Shown here: one piece after another, positions 6,083 to 13,240 of the stretch
Numbering within the stretch: the stretch's first letter is position 1
Layout of the letters: each line of letters opens with the position of its first letter
Translations under genes and position numbers: made by a program
Virus record (IMG/VR): IMGVR_UViG_3300017613_003519
Location: 1 to 36,511 of that record
Origin: a virus
Direction: 5' to 3' (one strand)
DNA length: 36,511 nucleotides
Notes under the pieces: generated by a model
Databases searched by the model: none
What the model saw: only the letters and a program-made list of their open reading frames with translations
What the model was told of the DNA's origin: nothing

Positions 6083-8320
6083 CTAATTAGGTTCCTTTTG
6101 ATTGTTTCGTTTCCTTTGTAATTCCCTATAATTTGGATCATATTGGTTAAATAAATGGTTCACCACAGCAACTGCCTGTGAACCTGACTTTGCAGCATTT
6201 TGCAATGGGGTGGCATACTTCCCAAACTGTTCTGGGCTAGACATAACCAATTCCCGCAAATTTTCACCTAACCAACCCCCACCTTTTTGATATTTTAAAA
6301 GATCCTGCTCGTTTTTAAATAAATTGTAAAGAAGTTGCTGATTTTGATTTAAGGTTTTTTGTTGTTTCCCCAAAGCCCCAGTTATGGCCCTGGTTGCTGA
6401 TCCAAGCCCAGGGACCCTGGTTGCCCCTGCAGCTGCTGATGCCATCCCAGGAATTGGCCCCTGGCCCCCTGCTGCAGCATTTTGAACCCCTTTTTGCCAG
6501 GATAGTTTGGAAAATTGGTTGTGCAGTGTTTGATCATGCTTGAATAGGTTTTTTGTTGGTTCAAATGATTTTAGCATTCTGGTTGTGGGGAATTTATCTT
6601 TAATGCTGGACCCCAAAGGGGTGTCATCCAACACTTCACTAAATTCCTTGGCAGCACCCAGAAATTCTTCAAAAAACCGGGTTCTATCCATGCCCCTAAG
6701 TTCATCAACCTGAACCATGCTGGTTTGCATTTTGGAAGAACTTAAATAAGGTTCAACCCCCCTGGATGTTTTTTCATTTTCCATGAATTTTTTGGAAAGG
6801 TTTTCCATTTTGTTCAAATAGTTTGAATATGCCTTATTAATTTCTTTATGTCTTAGGGCTTGGGCACCAAAAGCACTTTCATCTTCCAAAATCCCAGAAA
6901 GCATTTTTTCAACCTGATGAATTTTATCAAGTGTTTCGCGCTCCATTGGTCCAATTTGTTTCCCATATTTCTGCAGGGATGCCATTTTTTGTTTTGCCAA
7001 ATTCAAGTTTTTGTAAATAGTCAGGGTGTCAGTTGATTTTTCCAGGTCATCTGACAACCTTTCTAACACTGCCTTTCCTTTAGCCAGCAAACTTTGGTCA
7101 AATTCCAGGTTTTTCCTTAATTCCCGATCAACTTTTTGAACTGCTTCAGAACTATAATCTTCAGCCAATTCCCCCATCAGAATTTTATTTGGGGTCAGGG
7201 CATCCAGTTCCATAAAAGCCTTATCCACTGTTTCACCAGTCATCTTTTTTGACTGATGGGATGGAAGCCCTTCAAGGTTTTTGGATGCTTCTTCCATTCT
7301 AATTTTGGAATCAAAGGATTCCTTCCTTTTCTTTAAAGACTTCCAAACCTTTTCCGTATTATCGAAAAACCTTTTTTGCATGGTTTGCCGATCAACTGGA
7401 CCCTTTAACACCCTTCTTCTTTTTTTCAAGCCTTGAAGGCTTCCAGGTTCTTCAGCCATTTCCTGCATAATCTTAGCTTCACCTTTTGCCCCAACCTTAA
7501 CCAGTTCTTCTGCCCTTTCCCCAATTTCTTCAGTTGCTTTTACAACTGCTTTTTCAGCTTTGGCTTCTTTTCTTAATTTTGGGAAAACCCGTTTAATAAC
7601 CCCTTTTCCTGCTTCAGGGGCACTTTTAACCAAACCCCCTGTCAATGCCCCTAAAACCCCACTAAACAAAACATCCCCAGAAGCAGGCAAAATTTCACCC
7701 TTGGTTACATCAGCTTCACTGGCCCCCAAACCATATAGCCCTGTAAATGGGGCTGCTTCAGCAGCACCAGAAGCAACCCTTTGACCCCATGGCCCCCAAC
7801 CCCTGCCTTTTGCAAAGGTTTGGCCAGCCTTTCCAAATCTTCCAGCACCACCAGCACCCCCTGTTGCAAGCCCTGAAGTAATACCACCAGCGACTTCACC
7901 AATTCCATAAGACCAGGGATTTTTTCTTTGTGCTTCCCGGTTTAATGATCGGGCATGGTCTCTGGCTTCCCTATAGGCTTGCATGGGGTCTTTTTTCTGA
8001 TAAGGCAGATCACTTGCCCCTTCAATCCCCAGGGCATGTTCACCCCATTTTTTGTTCAAGTAATCATAAACCCTGCCAATGCCTGGGGCAGTTTCTGCCA
8101 CAGCCCCAACAGTTCCAGCCAATTCATCCCCAAAACCAAAGGATGTGCCTTGACCAAAGCCTGCCCCTGCACTTTTAATTTTGGACCAGGATGAAGTTTC
8201 AGGGGCTTTCTGCTTTCCTGCTGGTTTGCTTTGTTCAATCTGATCCCATTTGGTTCCAGCAATAGCAGCCCCATCTTCTTCTTCTGGAATAGAATCCCAA
8301 AGGCTTTTTTGTTCTGCCAT
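6083..8320 (-). CDS. Large ejection (internal virion) protein
   Basis: The 745-residue protein begins with a polar, Ser/Lys/Glu-rich region and a Gly/Ala-rich segment (about residues 50-250) with GFGDELAGTVGAVAETAPG and several weakly hydrophobic stretches. From about 255 it becomes long, charged and helical, rich in Lys and Glu. The N-terminal FGDE-x-x-G and PWSYGIGEVAGGI pattern resembles internal virion or DNA-ejection proteins of short-tailed phages, which leave the capsid and form a channel through the cell envelope. No lysozyme or transglycosylase motif is seen. It overlaps the stop of the 505-residue gene by one nt (TAATG), and both belong to the ejection block. Confidence 0.75.
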   Translation of the reverse strand: MAEQKSLWDSIPEEEDGAAIAGTKWDQIEQSKPAGKQKAPETSSWSKIKSAGAGFGQGTSFGFGDELAGTVGAVAETAPGIGRVYDYLNKKWGEHALGIEGASDLPYQKKDPMQAYREARDHARSLNREAQRKNPWSYGIGEVAGGITSGLATGGAGGAGRFGKAGQTFAKGRGWGPWGQRVASGAAEAAPFTGLYGLGASEADVTKGEILPASGDVLFSGVLGALTGGLVKSAPEAGKGVIKRVFPKLRKEAKAEKAVVKATEEIGERAEELVKVGAKGEAKIMQEMAEEPGSLQGLKKRRRVLKGPVDRQTMQKRFFDNTEKVWKSLKKRKESFDSKIRMEEASKNLEGLPSHQSKKMTGETVDKAFMELDALTPNKILMGELAEDYSSEAVQKVDRELRKNLEFDQSLLAKGKAVLERLSDDLEKSTDTLTIYKNLNLAKQKMASLQKYGKQIGPMERETLDKIHQVEKMLSGILEDESAFGAQALRHKEINKAYSNYLNKMENLSKKFMENEKTSRGVEPYLSSSKMQTSMVQVDELRGMDRTRFFEEFLGAAKEFSEVLDDTPLGSSIKDKFPTTRMLKSFEPTKNLFKHDQTLHNQFSKLSWQKGVQNAAAGGQGPIPGMASAAAGATRVPGLGSATRAITGALGKQQKTLNQNQQLLYNLFKNEQDLLKYQKGGGWLGENLRELVMSSPEQFGKYATPLQNAAKSGSQAVAVVNHLFNQYDPNYRELQRKRNNQKEPN

Positions 8321-9837
8321 TATTCTTTATTCCCCCCAGGGCTTCCTTCAATAATATCAGCACTAATCAGTTCAGCCCCTTCAGCCTTTAATTGGTTGAC
8401 CATTTTCCCGGTTGTTTCAAATGTTTTTGTAACCCCATCTTTTATCATAGTTGCTTTATATTTTACATCCCCAAGAAATTCATCCCTTAAAGCATCCCCA
8501 ATTTCTTCTGGTCTGGGTCCCTTGTAACCCCTAAGTGATTTCCGGTTGTTTTCATAATAGGTGGCCATTTGTTCTTTTGCTGCCTTGATGTCCTTCAACC
8601 CCTTTTCCAATTGAGCAAAAACTTTGGCAGAATGTGCTCGGGACAGCCTTGGGTTGAAGTTTGAATCAATAATCAAGAAAATTTCCTTGGTGGCCATATT
8701 ACCACCAAGTTTTTCACGGAAAGAAGGGGAAACAGCCCTGATGACATCATTTCTAATTTCATTATCTTCTGGGTTCAGGTTTTCACCAATCCCCCAGGGC
8801 AATTGACCAATAGCACCCTTAAAGCCCCTGGATTCTTTGCTAAAATCTTTGGTTTTTGGATCACGCAACTTTTCCCTGGCTTGGTGCATTATTGCAATTT
8901 CTTGATTAGCATTTGATCTGCCAATGTTGGTCCATTTTAGGTAATCTGCTGCATAAGCAGTGTCTGCTGAAGTTTCCCCAGCTGTTGGTTTTGCTTCTGC
9001 TGCTGCTTTATCTGCTGCAATCTGCATTTCTTTTTGTTTCAGAAGGTTGGCACTTTCAAATCTTTTGGTTTTGGCTTCTTCAGCAATCTTCACATAATCC
9101 TTGGCAACCGTTTCAGTCATTCCTGTCTGGTTGATCATGGCCATCAGCACATCTGTTTTTTTATTTTCAACCAGCCTGTCAACAGCACCTGCCATGGGTC
9201 CATCTGCATAATCTGGTCTTAAAAGCTTCACCCATTCCCCAAGGAACTGGGCAGCATTTGGATTGCTGGCCATTTCCTTTGCTGTTGCGTATTTTTCCTG
9301 GGTTCTTCCTTCTTGGGCTTCCTTGATGTCAATTTCCCTTTTCTTGATTCCCAGGTTGTCATAGTGCTTGGTCATATCCATGTATTGGTCAAGTTCATGC
9401 TGTGCCCCTGCAGCCCTTTGGGCATTTCCAGCACCCATCATTTTTGCAGCCCCCTGAAGCCTGGGCATGAATGACATAATTTTTGCTGCTGTTGATGGCC
9501 CCTGGTTAGCCTGCTTTTGCAACTGCTTTATTTTCTCAGGGTTGAAATACTGCTGCATGAATTGGTTTTTGTCCTGTTGTGGGTTTGCAATTTCCTGCCC
9601 CCCACCAATTTCTGGAATCATTTGGGGCATGGCTGGATGTTCAGGCACCCCCATGGGTTGCCCTTCTGGCAGCACTTCAGGTGGGTTTTCATTCAATTCT
9701 TTTATAGCCAAAGAATCCTGCTGAAATTCTTCTTTGGTAGCCCCAGGCTTCACCTGGTTATAAAGTTGAAGCCCCTGATTTATTTCTTCATCAGTTGCAT
9801 CTGGAAACAGGCTTTTGGTTGCTTCATAAACACCCAT
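8320..9837 (-). CDS. Ejection-type internal virion protein, Gln/Lys/Ala-rich
   Basis: The 505-residue protein is predicted mostly helical. The N-terminus (MGVYEATKSLFPDATDEEI) is followed by a Gln/Pro-rich linker (about residues 55-110) and a long Ala/Lys/Glu/Gln-rich middle with strings such as KQKEMQIAADKAAAEAK. The C-terminal 60 residues are compact (KYKATMIKDGVTKTFET). Size, low complexity and its place between the S74-bearing gene and the large ejection protein fit the second of the three ejection proteins usual in P22-like phages. No enzymatic motif is visible. Coupled one-base overlap with the downstream gene suggests matched amounts. Confidence 0.7.
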   Translation of the reverse strand: MGVYEATKSLFPDATDEEINQGLQLYNQVKPGATKEEFQQDSLAIKELNENPPEVLPEGQPMGVPEHPAMPQMIPEIGGGQEIANPQQDKNQFMQQYFNPEKIKQLQKQANQGPSTAAKIMSFMPRLQGAAKMMGAGNAQRAAGAQHELDQYMDMTKHYDNLGIKKREIDIKEAQEGRTQEKYATAKEMASNPNAAQFLGEWVKLLRPDYADGPMAGAVDRLVENKKTDVLMAMINQTGMTETVAKDYVKIAEEAKTKRFESANLLKQKEMQIAADKAAAEAKPTAGETSADTAYAADYLKWTNIGRSNANQEIAIMHQAREKLRDPKTKDFSKESRGFKGAIGQLPWGIGENLNPEDNEIRNDVIRAVSPSFREKLGGNMATKEIFLIIDSNFNPRLSRAHSAKVFAQLEKGLKDIKAAKEQMATYYENNRKSLRGYKGPRPEEIGDALRDEFLGDVKYKATMIKDGVTKTFETTGKMVNQLKAEGAELISADIIEGSPGGNKE

Positions 9838-9839
9838 TT

Positions 9840-10967
9840 TTATTCCCCTTCCAATTCATCAACCCGTTCATTCAAAGATGCCAAAGCAGCCAGAACTGGC
9901 CCACCCAGTTTGGAGTAATCAACCTTTTTACCCCTGGGGGTGTTGATCACAGCCTGTGGTGCAACTTTTTCCAAATCCTGGGCCATAACCCCAACCTGGT
10001 CCCCTTCCCCAAATTCAGAATCTTTGAACTTGTATTTGTAACCTGTAAGCCCATCCATGAAAGCCTTGGTATCGACAGGTGAAATGTCTGTTTTAAGGTT
10101 TTCATCGGACCATTTGGCAGACATACCAGCCAATTCAGTTTGGTATGGGCTTGAAGAATAAACACCCAATTCCCCCTGGGCAGCACCCAGATTGGCATTG
10201 GAAAGGGATTGCCCCCTGGTTAAGGCATTGTTGTATTCCTGCTGATAAAGGTTCTTATTGTGCATTTCCTGCATGTTTTTAATGCCTGTATTTTGATCGG
10301 ATATGCGCTGTTTTTCAGCCTGGTTCTGCATTTCTGCAGTGTTGCGCCAATTCAATTTGTTGGCTGTGTTAAATTTATTGATGGTGTCCTGGGCTGAAGC
10401 TTCCTGGGCACCTTGACCCCAAAGCTGACCCCCTAACTGGCCCACCCCTTGAATGGCTTGCATTTTTCTTTGATTGGCATCTGCAGCAGCTTGAAACCCC
10501 TGGTTTGCCATGTTGGTTGCTGATCCCTGCTGGCCAGCCAGCTGGCTTGCAAGTTCCAACCCGGAACCCCCAACCCCCCTGGCTGCAGCATTTTCAAGTA
10601 TGGCTTCCCTGGACCCCCTTTCAGCTGCTTGGGTTTGCCCTTTCAGTTGATGAAGTGCTGCCCTAGCTTGGGCATCCATCCCATCCTGATCAACAATTCC
10701 TTCCAGTTCCCGCAAGGCCCCCATTTGGGATTCTTGATAAGCAGGGTCAATATTTGCCATCTGGGTTGATGCTTGCAAGTATTCTTCAGCCAGTTGCGGG
10801 TCAAGGACCCCTTGCTGCACCAATTCTTCCAATTGAATCCGCATTTGGGAAACTGAAGGAACATCAACATCCAGCAGGTTTTGAACAGCATAGAAGTTGT
10901 TCATCATGGCATGTTCTCGACCCATTTCCCCACTAGAAAGGTGATCTGCCATCATTGCGCCACCCAT
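9840..10967 (-). CDS. Gln/Ala-rich virion protein with C-terminal S74 autoprotease/chaperone domain
   Basis: Residues 1 to about 285 of this 375-residue protein are helical and Gln/Ala/Asn-rich, like the neighbouring ejection proteins. Residues 287-375 form a peptidase S74 (intramolecular chaperone) domain: SDENLKTDI at its start, then GYKYKFKD, GVMAQDLEKVAPQAV and a C-terminal LNERVDELEGE coiled coil. In endosialidase-type S74 domains, cleavage occurs just before a Ser with a Lys five residues on; here Ser287 and Lys292 match that spacing. The domain normally trimerises and folds tailspikes, then releases itself. Here it sits on a protein without visible beta-helix features, next to ejection genes. 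Start at 10967; ATG codons a few residues on are alternatives. Confidence 0.85.
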   Translation of the reverse strand: MGGAMMADHLSSGEMGREHAMMNNFYAVQNLLDVDVPSVSQMRIQLEELVQQGVLDPQLAEEYLQASTQMANIDPAYQESQMGALRELEGIVDQDGMDAQARAALHQLKGQTQAAERGSREAILENAAARGVGGSGLELASQLAGQQGSATNMANQGFQAAADANQRKMQAIQGVGQLGGQLWGQGAQEASAQDTINKFNTANKLNWRNTAEMQNQAEKQRISDQNTGIKNMQEMHNKNLYQQEYNNALTRGQSLSNANLGAAQGELGVYSSSPYQTELAGMSAKWSDENLKTDISPVDTKAFMDGLTGYKYKFKDSEFGEGDQVGVMAQDLEKVAPQAVINTPRGKKVDYSKLGGPVLAALASLNERVDELEGE

Positions 10968-10969
10968 AA

Positions 10970-12160
10970 CTATAGCCCCCCTTCAAAATTATAGTTCTGG
11001 CCCAAAAGCTGGTTCAGGGCATCCAGCTGCATTTGTTCTTCAGTGGTGGCTGAATAACCCTGCTGATCCCTTTTCCATCTGTTTCCCCTTTGGTTTTGAA
11101 AATCTTCAACAGCCTGAACATTTTGGTTGTATTGATTGAACAGATTTTGCAAAGCCCCACCTTCCCCAGTCAATGCAGCCTGGGCTGCATCAGCAGAACC
11201 CTGTGTTGCTGCCTGGGCAGATGCAACATCTGCAGCAGCATCCTGCTGTGCCTGACTAACAATGTCAGCAGATGTTGCATTGCCCTGGGCTGCCTTGGTT
11301 AAAATATCCTGGCCACCCCCAGAATTTAAAAGCATCTGATCCAGCATGGAAACCCCACCCCTTTGGGAATCCAAGCCATAAGTTTTTTGCAGTAAATCTT
11401 CCCTGCCTTGCATGGTTCCAGCCTGCTGTGATGCCAGCTGGGCTTGGGCCAATTCATTCATAACATTTTCAAAACCTGCATCTTTGGAAATGTCTGTTGG
11501 TCCCTGATAATTTGCATTTAGCATTTTTTGGATTTCACCAATTTCCCCTGGGTTCATGGCTGCCCCTTTTCCTGGGGCAAAAGCCTGTTCTGGGGGTTTG
11601 TAGGAAGGGGTGTATTTTGGGATTCCCCTTTGCCCTTTTTGTTTTTGGTATGGCCCAGGGGTTTGGCTCAAATAGTTAGCCCAATCAGGAGCAGCCTGCT
11701 TTTCCCATGGCTTTCTTCCCCTGCCCTTTTCATCCCTGTTCCATGGGGTCCATCCCCCTTCAAAATCCATGGGCTGTTGCTTGGGTGGGGCTTTTTCGTA
11801 ACCAAAAAACTGGGTTGGGTCCTTTTTGGCTTTATTCAAAAGCCCCTGGTTTGCATCAATCCTGTTGGCAGCAACCTGGGAACCAAACTGATTTTGGACC
11901 CCCCGCATAGCAGCCCCAACATCAGCCCCTTCCTGAACTATGCCCTGACCAACCTTTGCAGCCATTCTTTTTCCCTGGTTTGCATTGGCTGACAGATATT
12001 GGGAAACATCTGGAAACTGGCTTCCACCCTGTTCAATAAAGGCAGGCTGTGCCCCACCCCCTGGGGTTGCACCACCAGCACCAATGGTTCCAGAAGATGG
12101 GGTGCCAGTTCCTGGCTGATTTTCATCTTCTTCCAGTTGTTTATTGACAACATAAGCCAT
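10970..12160 (-). CDS. Gln/Gly/Asn-rich virion protein, probably ejection-related
   Basis: The 396-residue protein has a low-complexity Pro/Gly start (about residues 10-45), a middle with Trp/Pro/Lys-rich segments (about 115-195) and a C-terminal half rich in Ala, Gln and Asn (DAAADVASAQAATQ). It ends near QLLGQNYNFEGGL. The C-terminal third has the same Gln/Ala helical style as the neighbouring S74-bearing and 505-residue proteins. It lies 2 nt from the S74 gene and directly follows the Gly/Ala-rich gene, so all are co-expressed. An internal virion component is likely; there is no recognised family. Confidence 0.6.
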   Translation of the reverse strand: MAYVVNKQLEEDENQPGTGTPSSGTIGAGGATPGGGAQPAFIEQGGSQFPDVSQYLSANANQGKRMAAKVGQGIVQEGADVGAAMRGVQNQFGSQVAANRIDANQGLLNKAKKDPTQFFGYEKAPPKQQPMDFEGGWTPWNRDEKGRGRKPWEKQAAPDWANYLSQTPGPYQKQKGQRGIPKYTPSYKPPEQAFAPGKGAAMNPGEIGEIQKMLNANYQGPTDISKDAGFENVMNELAQAQLASQQAGTMQGREDLLQKTYGLDSQRGGVSMLDQMLLNSGGGQDILTKAAQGNATSADIVSQAQQDAAADVASAQAATQGSADAAQAALTGEGGALQNLFNQYNQNVQAVEDFQNQRGNRWKRDQQGYSATTEEQMQLDALNQLLGQNYNFEGGL

Positions 12161-12817
12161 TTATTGTGCCCCTATGCCTTGAAGGTATTTCACCAGTTCT
12201 GCATATTGTTGATCACCACCCCCACCACTATCAGGCTGTGACAAGGGAACCTGGGGGCCAGAACTATAATTTGGTGAAGAATAAGAAGTGCCACCACCCC
12301 CACCACCCCTAAGCCCTTGCATGGTTTTCAGCATGTCACTGTCCAAAAAACTTTTTCCGGGTGGTGGCTTAGAAAGATCACTGATCCCATGGTTTGGCCC
12401 TGGTTGTGGTTTCACATTTTCTGAAGATGACATCATTGGTCTGGCATAACCACCACCAGGACCTGGGGTGAAACCATCTGTTCCTGTGGTGGAAAGTGCC
12501 CCATTCCCAGGAAGTGACCCAATTGAAGTGTCAATTTCTGCCCCTGTCATTGGAACTGCACCACCCAAACTATCTGCACCCAGGGCAGAAGATGTTCCTG
12601 ACAAACCAGCACCAATGCCATTGCCACCCAAAGCACTGCCAACCCCTGTGGCCCCTGCACCAATTCCAGCACCCAAAGCTGGGGCAGCAGCCCCTGCTGC
12701 ACCTGCAGTTCCCAAGGCAGTTCCTGCAGCACTGGCTGCACTTCCAGCAGCCCCTGCACCACCCAGGGCACTTGTTGCCCCACCAGCAGCCCCTGCACCC
12801 CCTAATATTCCACCCAT
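12161..12817 (-). CDS. Gly/Ala-rich low-complexity protein
   Basis: The 218-residue product is almost entirely Gly, Ala, Ser, Thr and Pro up to about residue 100 (GGAGAAGGATSALGGAGAAG and similar). A Pro/Gly-rich linker follows, then a short C-terminal part with Gln, Tyr and Lys (QQYAELVKYLQGIGAQ) that may form a helix. The strong SD (GGGGGTC) and the regular codon use on this strand support a real gene. The antisense strand is also open because CG-poor, Ala/Gly-rich coding produces few stops. Its place among virion genes suggests a flexible internal or tail-associated component. Function unknown. Only one CG pair occurs between 12181 and 12840. Confidence 0.6.
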   Translation of the reverse strand: MGGILGGAGAAGGATSALGGAGAAGSAASAAGTALGTAGAAGAAAPALGAGIGAGATGVGSALGGNGIGAGLSGTSSALGADSLGGAVPMTGAEIDTSIGSLPGNGALSTTGTDGFTPGPGGGYARPMMSSSENVKPQPGPNHGISDLSKPPPGKSFLDSDMLKTMQGLRGGGGGGTSYSSPNYSSGPQVPLSQPDSGGGGDQQYAELVKYLQGIGAQ

Positions 12818-12826
12818 AGTGACCCC

Positions 12827-13240
12827 CTAAATGATTAGAACGCTCAATTTGTAAAGTGTTGAATTTTCAAGCCCTGTAACAAATTTAATGACAACTTCCC
12901 CACCAATTTCCAGCCAGTCAATAGAAACCCCTGATGTCATGGGTTCATGGTAGGAAGAATCTTTTACAATCTGCATCAGCAAAACCCCTTGGACCCTTCC
13001 AGGGATGGTTTTTTGCACTTTAATATCTGTCCAGGCATCTGATGTGTAAGTGCCCAGTGTCCTAAATTCCACCACCTTGCTTTGTGCAGTAACATTTTCA
13101 CCAAAGGTCAAGGTTCCATTTACAGCATTGTAAACTGCATCAAAAAAGGTGTTGACTGGACTAAGCAACTTATCAATCCAGTCAGGTGCATCCTGCAAAT
13201 CTTCCCTTCTGATCCTTTTGGTTGTTGGCAGCCTGGCCAT
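12827..13240 (-). CDS. Probable virion structural protein, 137 aa
   Basis: Residues 1-50 are basic and start MARLPTTKRIRREDLQDAPD. The rest is beta-rich with alternating hydrophobic residues (GTLTFGENVTAQSKVVEFRT, WLEIGGEVVIKFV). This suggests a small beta-sandwich attached through a positively charged arm. ATG follows directly after the stop of the 990-residue hub-like gene (TAAATGG), so the two are translationally coupled and probably act in the same sub-assembly. No named family is recognised; fibre-base or hub-accessory roles are possible. Confidence 0.6.
   Translation of the reverse strand: MARLPTTKRIRREDLQDAPDWIDKLLSPVNTFFDAVYNAVNGTLTFGENVTAQSKVVEFRTLGTYTSDAWTDIKVQKTIPGRVQGVLLMQIVKDSSYHEPMTSGVSIDWLEIGGEVVIKFVTGLENSTLYKLSVLII

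Noticed and set aside
11528-11992. Long plus-strand open frames opposite late genes (also 9517-9918 and 12468-12830)
   Set aside because: They lie antisense to well-supported genes, have unnatural repetitive or Pro/Leu/Phe-rich composition, and stay open because the real genes are low-complexity.
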